Source of the DNA: Bacteroidota bacterium
Lineage (GTDB): Bacteria; Bacteroidota; Bacteroidia; UKL13-3
Direction of reading: 5' to 3'
NCBI GenBank assembly: GCA_027491085.1
Contig: JAIXWW010000013.1
Location: forward strand, 186,001-250,000
DNA length: 64,000 bases
Below, one piece after another: positions 34,346 to 42,958 of the stretch (positions within the stretch are counted from its first letter, which is position 1; each line of letters opens with the position of its first letter). Under the pieces are notes generated by a model. It did not search any database. It had not been told where the DNA came from and saw only the letters and a program-made list of their open reading frames with translations. The position numbers and the translations under genes were made by a program.

Positions 34346-35191
34346 ATGCAACATAAAAATGACCATCATACGACCCCAAAATGTTATCTAAAAAATTTTT
34401 CAGACGATGGGAAATCTATTTTTAGAAAGTATAAAAGAGTTGATAATGGTCAAAGAGTCAACAAGGAACTTAAGCGACCTGAAAGTTTAAAAAGTGCAAC
34501 TGTCCGAGACAATTTCTATACGGTTCAAAGTGGCAACGAACCAATGGTAATAGAAACTTTAATCTATGAGCGAGAAATTGAGAACTACTACCCCAAGTAT
34601 TATAAATTACTAACGGACCCGAACAATGTTGGACTGCCAATGATGGAAGACCGTAGTAGAGCATTGATGTGCCTTTTATCTTTACATTGCAGAACTCCAA
34701 AACAATTCGAGAACTTCTTCAAGGAAATTCCTAATGATTTCAATTATGAGTTAGATAAAATCCAAGAAGATTATAAAGGAGCGCATTTACTTAAAACGCT
34801 AACTAGTTTTATAGAGGCACATCAATTCAAAATTTTTAGAGTTGCGACCATTATTGACACATCAGAATTTATTACAAGCGATAACCCAGTTTTGATTGTA
34901 AATAAGGAAGGAAATCTAGTGAATTCTGATTTTAGACAACAATTTAATAAGGAAAATATTATAATCATTCCATTAGACCCAAAACGTTGTTGTATATTGA
35001 CAGCTGCGACTGATAAAAATGGAAATGATATAGATGGAAAAGTATTTTATAACAAAATTGATAGAATTAACGTTGACTGTTCCTTTGTTCAGAGTGTTAA
35101 TTATCATATGATGGGTAGCGCAGATAAGTATCTATTTGGGAGTGAAAAATATTTGAATGCATTTTTTAGTTTATGGAACTTTGAAGAATAA
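34346..35191 (+). CDS. DUF4238-family protein
   Basis: A 281-residue cytosolic protein. NDHHTTPKCYLKNFSDDGKS at the N-terminus is the DUF4238 hallmark (H-H-x-x-P-x-x-Y-L-K-x-F), followed by IFRKYKR. DTSEFITSDNPVLI in the C-terminal half is the second conserved block, with IIIPLDPKRCCIL after it. The family is common in accessory and defence-like regions and has no established activity. A strong promoter lies upstream, and a 116-residue gene follows after 51 bases. The pair lies between GTTAGCAGC and an attC-like inverted repeat, so it is probably cassette cargo. Confidence 0.82.
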   Translation: MQHKNDHHTTPKCYLKNFSDDGKSIFRKYKRVDNGQRVNKELKRPESLKSATVRDNFYTVQSGNEPMVIETLIYEREIENYYPKYYKLLTDPNNVGLPMMEDRSRALMCLLSLHCRTPKQFENFFKEIPNDFNYELDKIQEDYKGAHLLKTLTSFIEAHQFKIFRVATIIDTSEFITSDNPVLIVNKEGNLVNSDFRQQFNKENIIIIPLDPKRCCILTAATDKNGNDIDGKVFYNKIDRINVDCSFVQSVNYHMMGSADKYLFGSEKYLNAFFSLWNFEE

Positions 35192-35242
35192 AAATAATTT
35201 CAGCTAACAAAAAAATAGTAGTAATTATAAATAAGATAATAT

Positions 35243-35593
35243 ATGAATGACCTTTCTTTAGACAGTCCATTAATTGAAGCATGGAATATTGCTGCCTTAG
35301 ATCTGGGTTTGGACATTATAAGTCCCTTAAAAATGAATACCGAAAACGGAAAAGTTAGTTATCCTATATTGGTAAAAAACTTTGGAGGAAAGAAAGGGAC
35401 AATAATCGCTCGTCACGCACTTTTTATGGATTATCCCATGCCAAAACATAAAGACTATTATTTTTCTGCGGTAAATGCGGACTCTTATTCAAAGTATAAT
35501 AGAGAAAAATTTATAGAGACATTAGAAGATTGGGGATATTACGGAGACAAGAATAACAAACCCGAATGGTATAATGGACATATTTACAAATAA
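35243..35593 (+). CDS. Small protein of unknown function next to DUF4238
   Basis: A 116-residue cytosolic protein beginning MNDLSLDSPLIEAWNIAALD, with YPILVKNFGGKKGTIIARHA in the middle and an aromatic C-terminus (EDWGYYGDKNNKPEWYNGHI). I do not recognise a family. No membrane segment or signal. It is 51 bases after the DUF4238 gene, and its stop lies 8 bases before a long attC-like inverted repeat, so it may be the last gene of a mobile cassette. A functional link to DUF4238 is not shown. Confidence 0.65.
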   Translation: MNDLSLDSPLIEAWNIAALDLGLDIISPLKMNTENGKVSYPILVKNFGGKKGTIIARHALFMDYPMPKHKDYYFSAVNADSYSKYNREKFIETLEDWGYYGDKNNKPEWYNGHIYK

Positions 35594-35601
35594 AACTGCT
35601 G

Positions 35602-35727
35602 CTAACACGGGTTTTGCGTTAGTGGGCGGACAGTGCGAATAGAAACATTTGAGCAATTAATAAACGTTGGTGCTGGCAGACATTTTTCGGTTTTAAAAGC
35701 CCACCAACGCAAAGCCCAAAAACGTTA
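35602..35727. repeat. attC-like long imperfect inverted repeat
   Basis: The left arm runs CTAACACGGG then TTTTGCGTTAGTGGGC (35602-35627). The right arm runs GCCCACCAACGCAAAGCCC (35699-35717) then AAAAACGTTA. The inner 19-base arms pair with two mismatches. The outer TAAC (35603-35606) and GTTA (35724-35727) pair, but are separated from the inner stem by 2 bases on one side and 6 on the other. The unpaired centre is 71 bases. Long paired arms, an asymmetric bulge and TAAC/GTTA ends are the architecture of integron attC sites, although the exact R-box consensus is not met. Confidence 0.7.
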
Positions 35728-35813
35728 TAAAATATTTTTGTATTAAAACCGATTATCGAACAACAATTATCGAACAACGAACATCGAACAACGAACATCA
35801 AAAACAATCTAAA

Positions 35814-35842
35814 AAAAACTGCCCTTGTGAGGCGGTTTTTTT
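35814..35842. terminator. Bidirectional terminator
   Basis: AAAAAACTGCC pairs with GGCGGTTTTTT (one G-T pair) around CTTGTGA, with A/T tracts on both sides. It serves the minus-strand gene ending at 35861. Upstream, 35751-35799 holds near-tandem copies of ATCGAACAACGAAC. Confidence 0.82.
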
Positions 35843-35860
35843 TATAAAATAATTGGTTTA

Positions 35861-36307
35861 TTAAAAAGCTTCATCGTCTAAATGGTTTTCCATTTCTGGG
35901 TCCATTGCAGGTGTGTTTTTGTCACCCTTGCTGCCTCTTCCTTTTTCGGCTCTTTTGTTTTTCATACTTTGGCGTAATTCTTTTTTAGCCGCTTCGTATT
36001 TTACTTTTTGGTCATCATTCAAAATGCCATTTAGGTTTCTATCAGTTTTTTTTCGTTGCTCTTTTATGGCAGTTCTTGCTTGGTCGCTATTTGCTTTTTT
36101 AAACTCAGCTTTTAAACCAACCATATTGTTAAAATGTTCGGTAAAAATTACAGTAGCTTTTTGTTGTTGGTCGGCTGTTAAAGCTAACTTTTCGGTTAAC
36201 TTAGTAACCATCATTTTGGCTTTTTCGTCTGCTCCTTTTTGAGCAAATAATAGGTTAACACCCATGGTTAACACTATGGCAAGGCTTAATTTAATTAACT
36301 TATTCAT
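35861..36307 (-). CDS. Spy/CpxP-like periplasmic helical protein
   Basis: A 148-residue secreted protein with signal peptide (MNKLIKLSLAIVLTMGVNLL to FAQ). The mature part is helical and highly charged: KLTEKLALTADQQQKATVIF carries the LTxxQ motif of the Spy/CpxP (LTXXQ) family, and a second half-motif occurs at NLNGILNDDQKVKYEAAKK. Such proteins act as periplasmic chaperones or stress sensors. The tail is rich in Lys, Arg, Gly and then acidic residues. It stands alone and ends at a terminator. A chaperone role is inferred from the motif only. Confidence 0.75.
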   Translation of the reverse strand: MNKLIKLSLAIVLTMGVNLLFAQKGADEKAKMMVTKLTEKLALTADQQQKATVIFTEHFNNMVGLKAEFKKANSDQARTAIKEQRKKTDRNLNGILNDDQKVKYEAAKKELRQSMKNKRAEKGRGSKGDKNTPAMDPEMENHLDDEAF

Positions 36308-36521
36308 AGTAGTATTTATTTAATGTTTGTTATGGATGTTTATTGTATTAAATAGTTTAATTAGGCTGAAATTTATTTTTATTTTTTTATGTTAATGTCT
36401 GTATTTCACAAAATTAAACAAAACACAAAAAAATGTTTATTATATCATTCCTTAAAACTTGCATCATTATTAATAAAATTGCTATTTTGAAAGTCCATTA
36501 AACCGTTTAGTTTATATTAAA

Positions 36522-37361
36522 ATGTTTGTCAAAATAAAGTTTGTTTCCATTTTTGCCATTTGCTTGTTATTGTTTTTCAGTAACAAGGAACTATCAGCGC
36601 AAGTAGGTTTTGATAAAGTAGATAGCTTAAAACAAAAAATGGCAAGCATCGCTTCAAACCTTAATGTAAACATAGTTGACACTTCTATTTTTGACATAAA
36701 CCGAGACTTAGAAGATCAGCTAATGCCCCTAGATTCGATACTGTTGCTTGCTACAGAAAATTCGGCAAACATAAAAATGGCTATTGCCGAAACAATGAAA
36801 TTTAAGTATAATCGAGAATACATTAAATGGATTTGGCTGAACTCTGTTCAATTATTTTATAATTATGGTTATGGAAATCAAGTAACAAATCAAATAGCCA
36901 GTAACCAACAAGTAGATGTGGCCACACAAAGTTTGGGAATTGGCTATAGAGTTGGTGTTAATGTTGTTTTGCCATTGGGCGATTTGATTGGAAGAGCGGC
37001 AAGATTAAAGTCGTTAAAATACGAAACGGATTTGGCTATGCACAAACAAGATGAAGCCAGAAGAATATACAAAAGATTAATTATTGATGATTATTTTGCA
37101 TTGATAGCCAATCAAAAGTTATTAATTGTGAAAAGCCAAGATTTAGAAACTTGTCGTATTACTGCTGAATTAGCATTCATTGAAATGCGCAGAGGTAAAA
37201 CCCAACCTGCAGAATTAAGTAGATTAAGAAATATAATGGCAGTAGCCGAAGTTGGCTATGAACAAGCCAAACGCGATTTTTTATCATCCTACTATAGATT
37301 AGAATCTACCTTAACTCAACCATTGATAAATTTTAGAAAAAGAGAGGTTAATAAGCCATAA
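36522..37361 (+). CDS. Short TolC-like outer-membrane protein of the polysaccharide operon
   Basis: A 279-residue protein with an N-terminal signal segment (FVSIFAICLLLFFSNKELSA). DSILLLATENSANIKMAIAE and the long helices around DEARRIYKRLIIDDYFALIA and RNIMAVAEVGYEQAKRDF match the helical repeats of TolC-family outer-membrane channels, but typical TolC proteins are about 430-500 residues with two repeats, so this is about one repeat plus extra. The stop overlaps the start of the Wzz/kinase-like gene by one base. It may replace or assist the missing Wza-type export channel. That role is inferred. Confidence 0.72.
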   Translation: MFVKIKFVSIFAICLLLFFSNKELSAQVGFDKVDSLKQKMASIASNLNVNIVDTSIFDINRDLEDQLMPLDSILLLATENSANIKMAIAETMKFKYNREYIKWIWLNSVQLFYNYGYGNQVTNQIASNQQVDVATQSLGIGYRVGVNVVLPLGDLIGRAARLKSLKYETDLAMHKQDEARRIYKRLIIDDYFALIANQKLLIVKSQDLETCRITAELAFIEMRRGKTQPAELSRLRNIMAVAEVGYEQAKRDFLSSYYRLESTLTQPLINFRKREVNKP

Positions 37362-39574
37362 TGAATATCATTTCATTTTTAAGAATAATTGCACTCAAGT
37401 GGAAATGGTTAATGCTATTTCCGCTATTATTAGCAGTAACAGTTTTTCTGTTAACGCGTGATCAAGTGCGAGAATACCAAACTAATGCTACTGTTTATAC
37501 AGGTTTAGCATCAGGTTATAGTATCACCGATGATGATAAAACCAAAATAGATTTATTTGAAGTTAATAATGCATTTGATAATTTATTAATTACTGTAAAA
37601 AGCCGCGAAACGCTTGAAGAAGTTGGTATGAAGCTTTTGGCGCAGCATTTACTTTTGGCTCAACCAAGCGATGATGTGTTAGGCGAAAGAGCCTTTAGTA
37701 AATTGAAAGAATTAATATCTGAAGAAGATAGAGCCAAGTTAATTGTACCCGGAAGTTTTGAACGAACATTTAAACGAATTCAAGGTATAAAAGATAGTAC
37801 CTCTAAAAATGCTGTACGTAGTATTTTAAATGTTAAAGAAGTTTATTACAGTCCAGAATATATCCTTTCATGTTTAACAGCTAATAGAAAAGCAAGTTCG
37901 GATATGGTTGAAATGAGTATTAAAACAACTGATCCAGGTGTTGCGGTAAATATGCTAACTTTTTTAATACAAACTTTTAGTGAAAGATTTAAATCTATAA
38001 AAGGATCTGAAACCCAAAATGTAGTTAGGTATTTTGAAAACCAATTAAAGCTATCATCTAATTCACTTCAAAATTCAGAAGGTAAATTGCGTGAATTTGG
38101 TATAAATAATAAAATTATTAATTATTACGAACAAGCCAAGTTTGTGGCAGAAAGTAAGGAAGATTTATCTACCGATTACTACAAAGAGAAAATGCGCTTT
38201 GAGGCTGCTAATTCTGCCATTACACGTATTGAAGAAAAAATGTCTAAGTACACAGATGTTTTAAAAAACAATGATGAAATGATGAAAGTTCGTCAAGAAA
38301 TTTCACAGTTGAATATCAATATAGCTAACGCAAAAGCCTATAAAATGAATGTTGGTCAAATTGATAATATGGAAAGTCAATTAGAACAACTGAAGGAAAA
38401 AATAAAGGATAAAGCTCGCGATTACTATAATTTTAACAATAACATTGAATGGATTCCTCAAGAAGCATTATTAAATGAGTGGTTAGCCAAATTAGTTGAA
38501 CTTGAAGAAAGTAGAGGGCGATTAATGGTTTATGATTCACGTTTAAAACAATACGATGGAATTTATGCACAGTTTGCGCCTATGGGCTCTACTATGAGTC
38601 AATTAGATAGAGAAATAGGAATTAGTGAAAAGGAATACCTTTCTATTTTGCATGGATTAAATTTAGCCAAATTGCGTCAGCAAAATATTGAAATGAGTAA
38701 TAATCTTAAAACAATTGATGCTCCTAATTTGCCATTATCTCCTCTTCCTTCTAAAAGAGGTTTGTTAATTATAGTAGCATTTATTGGTGGTTTTGTGGTG
38801 TTATTATCTTATTACATAGCGGGTGAGTTAATGAATAACTCAGTAAGAACACCAGAAAAAGTAGAAGAGTTAATAGGTATTCCTTTATTGAGTGCCTTAC
38901 CTGATTTGTCAGTAGGTTCAAGTAAAATAGTAAATATCGATGAAATGAATGCAGCCTTGGTACAAAGGGTTATCAATTCTATTTTTATTGAGTTAAAAAG
39001 AAATAAGCCCCATGCTGAGCGTCATGTAATTACAGTTTTGAGTACTAAAACGGGTGAAGGAAAGTCGTATTTTTCGCAATTGATTGCCTCTAAATTAGCT
39101 CAAATTAAAAATGATGTAATATTATTATATCCTGAAACATCATCAAAAAGTGACAACATGCAAGGTGTCAAAACACATCACGATTTACAATTAAAAGAAT
39201 ATAAGGTTATAGATAAATTGGTAGATGCAGATAGTATTACTGATTTAATTGAAGCTAATAATAATAAACCTTTAGAAGAAGGAAAACATAGTTTTGTAAT
39301 TATAGAATTACCAAGTTTAAACAAATACCCAGTTCCTATTCAAATTTTAGACCAATCTGATGTTTCAATATTGATTGTTCATGCTAACAAAAGTTGGACA
39401 AGCAGTGATAAACGAATTTTAAAAGAATTTGAAACTGTTCGTCAAAATCAAACCAAGGTATTATTAAATAGAGTTGTTCCTGATTTATTAGAGGGTATCT
39501 ATGGTGAAATTCCTAAACAACGTTCAAAATTGCGCAAAAAAATGAAATTAATGTTTGGAGGCCAAAAATACTAG
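37361..39574 (+). CDS. Wzz/Wzc-like polysaccharide copolymerase with degenerate BY-kinase domain
   Basis: A 737-residue inner-membrane protein that would control chain length and export of an exopolysaccharide. The first membrane helix is at about 14-33 (WLMLFPLLLAVTVFLL), a long periplasmic coiled-coil region follows, and a second helix lies near 466-486 (GLLIIVAFIGGFVVLLSYYI). The cytosolic part has Walker A as TKTGEGKS (G565-S569 GEGKS), but the next strand reads ILLYPETSSKSD instead of the L-I-D-x-D Walker A' of bacterial tyrosine kinases, and the C-terminus lacks a clear tyrosine cluster. ATP may still bind; kinase activity is doubtful. Confidence 0.85.
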   Translation: MNIISFLRIIALKWKWLMLFPLLLAVTVFLLTRDQVREYQTNATVYTGLASGYSITDDDKTKIDLFEVNNAFDNLLITVKSRETLEEVGMKLLAQHLLLAQPSDDVLGERAFSKLKELISEEDRAKLIVPGSFERTFKRIQGIKDSTSKNAVRSILNVKEVYYSPEYILSCLTANRKASSDMVEMSIKTTDPGVAVNMLTFLIQTFSERFKSIKGSETQNVVRYFENQLKLSSNSLQNSEGKLREFGINNKIINYYEQAKFVAESKEDLSTDYYKEKMRFEAANSAITRIEEKMSKYTDVLKNNDEMMKVRQEISQLNINIANAKAYKMNVGQIDNMESQLEQLKEKIKDKARDYYNFNNNIEWIPQEALLNEWLAKLVELEESRGRLMVYDSRLKQYDGIYAQFAPMGSTMSQLDREIGISEKEYLSILHGLNLAKLRQQNIEMSNNLKTIDAPNLPLSPLPSKRGLLIIVAFIGGFVVLLSYYIAGELMNNSVRTPEKVEELIGIPLLSALPDLSVGSSKIVNIDEMNAALVQRVINSIFIELKRNKPHAERHVITVLSTKTGEGKSYFSQLIASKLAQIKNDVILLYPETSSKSDNMQGVKTHHDLQLKEYKVIDKLVDADSITDLIEANNNKPLEEGKHSFVIIELPSLNKYPVPIQILDQSDVSILIVHANKSWTSSDKRILKEFETVRQNQTKVLLNRVVPDLLEGIYGEIPKQRSKLRKKMKLMFGGQKY

Positions 39575-39577
39575 AGT

Positions 39578-41041
39578 ATGCAGTTTGCACCACATAAAAA
39601 AGGTTTGCAATTAAATGAATTGCTACAATCATTTTTAGTAGCTGCAATTGCTGTAATATTGGGAATAATGGTAGCTAAGCTAGGCATTGGCATAGCTGGT
39701 GCCATGATTGGTTTACCTTTGGTTATAGCCTACCTTGTTTATATTTTTAAAAATCCTCGTATTGGGGTAATCACCGTTTTTCATTATAGTTTTATAGTAA
39801 ATGGATTGAGCAGGTATTTACCGCCTTCTGTTCCATATGGTTTAGTAGTAGATGCTGTTTTTATCATAACTGTAATTGCCTGCGTTTTTACCATCAAAAA
39901 AGAGCAAGCTGCTCGTATAAATAATCCCGCATTTTGGCTTTCGTTTGCTTGGATGATGTGGATTATGTTTGAATTGTTTAATCCTGAAGCAACAAGCAAA
40001 GAGGCTTGGTTTTATGCCATGCGTGGAATTGGTTTGTACCCGGTTCTGCAAATCCCACTTATGCTTATACTAATGCCAGATAGAAAGGACTTAACGATGC
40101 TCTTTAAATTAGTACTTGGGTGGTCAATTATTGCGTCTATTTATGCTTATAAGCAACATTATATTGGAGTAGATTCGTTTGAACAAAAATGGTTAGATGA
40201 AGGTGGTAAGGTAACACATTGTATCCAAGGTAGGATGCGTATTTGGTCGTTTTATTCAGATGCAGGTCAGTATGGTGCAGGTATGGCTCACATGGCAGTG
40301 TTTTGTATTATTTTAGCGCTTTCGCCTATTAATACCAGAAAACAAAAAATTGGTTATTGGATAGCATTTGCAGTGGTGTTTTGGGGTTATGCACTTTCAG
40401 GAAGTCGTGGTCCTTTATTTGTAATTATTGGAGGGTTATTTATTTATCTATTAATGATTGGAAATATAAAAATATTGCTAATAGGAGGTTTAATAGGGGG
40501 GATGTTTTTTGGGCTCCTCAAGTTTACATCTGTAGGTAGCAGTAATTACCAAATTCAACGAATGCGGTCAGGATTAGACCCCAATGACCCATCACTTTTA
40601 GTTCGTTTAGAAAATCAAAAAAATTTAAAAGCTTATTTAGCTTCAAGGCCTATTGGAGCAGGAATTGGTACAGGTGGAAGTTGGGGTGACAGGTTTTATA
40701 AAGGCCGTTGGCTTAGCACAGTGCAGTTAGATAGTTGGTATGTGCGCATTTGGGTTGAAATGGGTGTGGTAGGTTTATCTTTGCATTTATTACATTTATT
40801 TATATGTTTGGGAGTTGGAATGTATAACATAACACGAATTAAAGACCCGCATCTTCGGACACAAATGATAGCTTTGGCTGCGGGTTTTTTTGGAATTATG
40901 TTTGCAAGCTATGGAAATCAAATTTTAGGACAAAACCCAACGGCTGTAGTAATGTATATGAGCATGGTTTATTTCTTCATATGCAGAAATTGGGTTGATA
41001 AAGATGGCAATATATTGCCAGAACACGACATTGATAAGTAA
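39578..41041 (+). CDS. Wzy-like O-antigen polymerase/ligase-family membrane protein
   Basis: A 487-residue inner-membrane protein with about eleven helices. The block ALSGSRGPLFVIIGGLFIYL followed by a large periplasmic loop (GAGIGTGGSWGDRFYKGRW, then LDSWYVRIWVEMGVVGL) is the Wzy_C/O-antigen ligase pattern, with W-x-E-x-G-x-x-G in place. It should polymerise or transfer lipid-linked repeat units on the periplasmic side. It starts 3 bases after the Wzz/kinase-like gene and overlaps the flippase gene, so all four genes are one operon. Confidence 0.85.
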   Translation: MQFAPHKKGLQLNELLQSFLVAAIAVILGIMVAKLGIGIAGAMIGLPLVIAYLVYIFKNPRIGVITVFHYSFIVNGLSRYLPPSVPYGLVVDAVFIITVIACVFTIKKEQAARINNPAFWLSFAWMMWIMFELFNPEATSKEAWFYAMRGIGLYPVLQIPLMLILMPDRKDLTMLFKLVLGWSIIASIYAYKQHYIGVDSFEQKWLDEGGKVTHCIQGRMRIWSFYSDAGQYGAGMAHMAVFCIILALSPINTRKQKIGYWIAFAVVFWGYALSGSRGPLFVIIGGLFIYLLMIGNIKILLIGGLIGGMFFGLLKFTSVGSSNYQIQRMRSGLDPNDPSLLVRLENQKNLKAYLASRPIGAGIGTGGSWGDRFYKGRWLSTVQLDSWYVRIWVEMGVVGLSLHLLHLFICLGVGMYNITRIKDPHLRTQMIALAAGFFGIMFASYGNQILGQNPTAVVMYMSMVYFFICRNWVDKDGNILPEHDIDK

Positions 41042-42353
41042 GGAAAAACTTAAGTTAACTAAATATAACTCGCTGCAAATTTATCAGTTCTTGCGTTATG
41101 GAAGTTTCTTTTTAATTTCTATAGTGTTGGCTAAAATTGCATTCTACCGCTTTAACCCGGGTTACGGAACCAGTATTATTGGCCGCTATGAGTTTTTAAT
41201 GGTGGTAAGTTCTAGTTTAACTTTTTTCTGGGTATCAAGTATTTGTAATACATTGGTTCCGTTTTTTAATGCGAGTAATGAAGATAAACAAAGGCGTGTT
41301 TTATTCAATGCTTTTGCTTTAATGGTAGCATTTTCTTTATTAGCAGGCATTATTACTTTTTGTTTTGGATTTTATAAAAAGGAGGATGCTTACCTTTTTC
41401 ATATGTTTTCTCTGGTTGTATTTTTAAACACACCTACTTTTATAGTTGATTATATTTTCTTTCTTAAAGGTAAGTATAGGTCGCTTATTATTTGGGGTAT
41501 TGTAACCTTTACAGCTCATACGTTGATGCTTTGTTTGCCCTTGTTTTTTAGGCAAACCTTAAACCTAGCAGTAAACTTATTGGTAATTTTGGCTTTGCTT
41601 AAGTTTAACTACACCATTATTTTATTAATGAAATACTCTACCATAACCATTAATACTAGACTTATTCAAGAGTTTATGATCAAGGTAATGCCATTTATGT
41701 TTTCTATACTTTTAGCTGGCAGTATGGACTATATAAACAGTTTTATTGTAGTTCATTATTTTACCGAAGCCGATTTTGCAGTGTTTAGATATGGCGCAAA
41801 AGAGCTACCTATATTCTTAATTATGGCCAATTCTTTAAGCAATATTTACAGTGGCGAAATTGCCAATTTAAACAAACAAGGGCTTTTAAATCAAGGGTTA
41901 AATAAGCTGAAAAATAGTAGTCGAAAACTCATGTATTGGTTATTCCCATTGGCCATTATTCTGTTATTTGTAAGTAAACCAATGTACATTGCTTTGTATA
42001 ATAATGATTTGGTAGAAGGTTATAAAATTTTTAATATTTCATTATTACTCATCATTAGCCGATTAATTTTTCCTCAAACGGTGCTTACTGGTTTAATAAA
42101 AACACGCGCATTTTATTTGGTATCAACCAATGTGTTAATTGTGAATGTAATTTTAGCTATATGGTTTATTCAATTATTTGGCATTTCAGGCATTGCTTAC
42201 GCCACTGCCATTTCATTCTTAGTAGAAAAAATTCAATTGGTAATTTACTGTAAAATAGAAGGAATTAGGTTCAAAGAATATACACCGGTGGTAGAATATT
42301 TTGTGTTTAGTTTTTTAATGCTTGCAGCTTTTGTTGTTTCTATAACTATTTAA
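41004..42353 (+). CDS. Wzx-like oligosaccharide flippase (MOP/MATE superfamily)
   Basis: A membrane protein of about 449 residues with some twelve to fourteen helices (for example FLRYGSFFLISIVLAKIAF and SRLIFPQTVLTGLIKTRAFY). It should flip lipid-linked glycan repeat units across the inner membrane. The start is uncertain: ATG at 41004 overlaps the preceding gene by 38 bases, a TTG at 41030 overlaps it by 12, and a TTG at 40995 is also in frame. Position after TolC-like, Wzz-like and Wzy-like genes completes a Wzy-dependent pathway, although no glycosyltransferase gene is in this operon. Confidence 0.82.
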   Translation: MAIYCQNTTLISKEKLKLTKYNSLQIYQFLRYGSFFLISIVLAKIAFYRFNPGYGTSIIGRYEFLMVVSSSLTFFWVSSICNTLVPFFNASNEDKQRRVLFNAFALMVAFSLLAGIITFCFGFYKKEDAYLFHMFSLVVFLNTPTFIVDYIFFLKGKYRSLIIWGIVTFTAHTLMLCLPLFFRQTLNLAVNLLVILALLKFNYTIILLMKYSTITINTRLIQEFMIKVMPFMFSILLAGSMDYINSFIVVHYFTEADFAVFRYGAKELPIFLIMANSLSNIYSGEIANLNKQGLLNQGLNKLKNSSRKLMYWLFPLAIILLFVSKPMYIALYNNDLVEGYKIFNISLLLIISRLIFPQTVLTGLIKTRAFYLVSTNVLIVNVILAIWFIQLFGISGIAYATAISFLVEKIQLVIYCKIEGIRFKEYTPVVEYFVFSFLMLAAFVVSITI

Positions 42354-42368
42354 TTTTTTTCAAAAACA

Positions 42369-42872
42369 ATGCAATACACAGCCGATTACTTTATCAATAA
42401 ATTGGGTTTAACAAAACATGTTGAAGGAGGTTCGTTTAAAGAAACATATAGAGCTAATTTAGAAATAAATAAGCAAAATTTACCAGCCGATTTTAAAGGC
42501 AATAGAAATATAAGTACAGGAATTTATTTTTTATTGGAGCATGGGCAGTTTTCGGCTTTTCATAAAATAGCTAGCGATGAAATGTGGCATTTTTACTATG
42601 GACAAACCTTGACTGTATACGAAATTGAACCTGACGGAAATTTAATTACCCATAAATTAGGAACCAATTTAGAAAATGGCGAAACTTTTCAATGTGTAAT
42701 AAAATCAGGGAATTGGTTTGGTTCACGTTGCGAAGTACCCAATGGCTTTAGTTTAGTGGGTTGTACTGTGTCTCCCGGTTTTGATTTTGCCGATTTTGAG
42801 CTGGCTAATAAGGAAAGTTTAACCATTCAATATCCTCATTTAAATGAATTGATTGGGCAAATGTGTTATTAG
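42369..42872 (+). CDS. Cupin-fold DUF985 protein
   Basis: A 167-residue cytosolic protein of the DUF985 cupin family. LGLTKHVEGGSFKETYRA is the N-terminal signature, GIYFLLEHGQFSAFHKIASD followed by EMWHFYYGQTLTVYEI is the cupin metal-site region (His residues in FHK and WHF), and GCTVSPGFDFADFEL is the C-terminal conserved block. Family members resemble sugar-nucleotide epimerases structurally, but the reaction is unknown. It follows the flippase gene by 15 bases and may be cotranscribed with the polysaccharide operon. Confidence 0.9.
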   Translation: MQYTADYFINKLGLTKHVEGGSFKETYRANLEINKQNLPADFKGNRNISTGIYFLLEHGQFSAFHKIASDEMWHFYYGQTLTVYEIEPDGNLITHKLGTNLENGETFQCVIKSGNWFGSRCEVPNGFSLVGCTVSPGFDFADFELANKESLTIQYPHLNELIGQMCY

Positions 42873-42958
42873 CAAATACTTAATAAACCGTTCATATAAA
42901 TGGTTTGGGTATAACTATTTAAAAATTCATTCTTTGTGAAAAATACCCAAATTAGTTT

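Noticed and set aside
11058..35727. Calling the accessory patches an integron
   Set aside because: No IntI-type integrase was seen, and the repeat arms do not meet the strict attC R-box consensus; they are reported only as attC-like.
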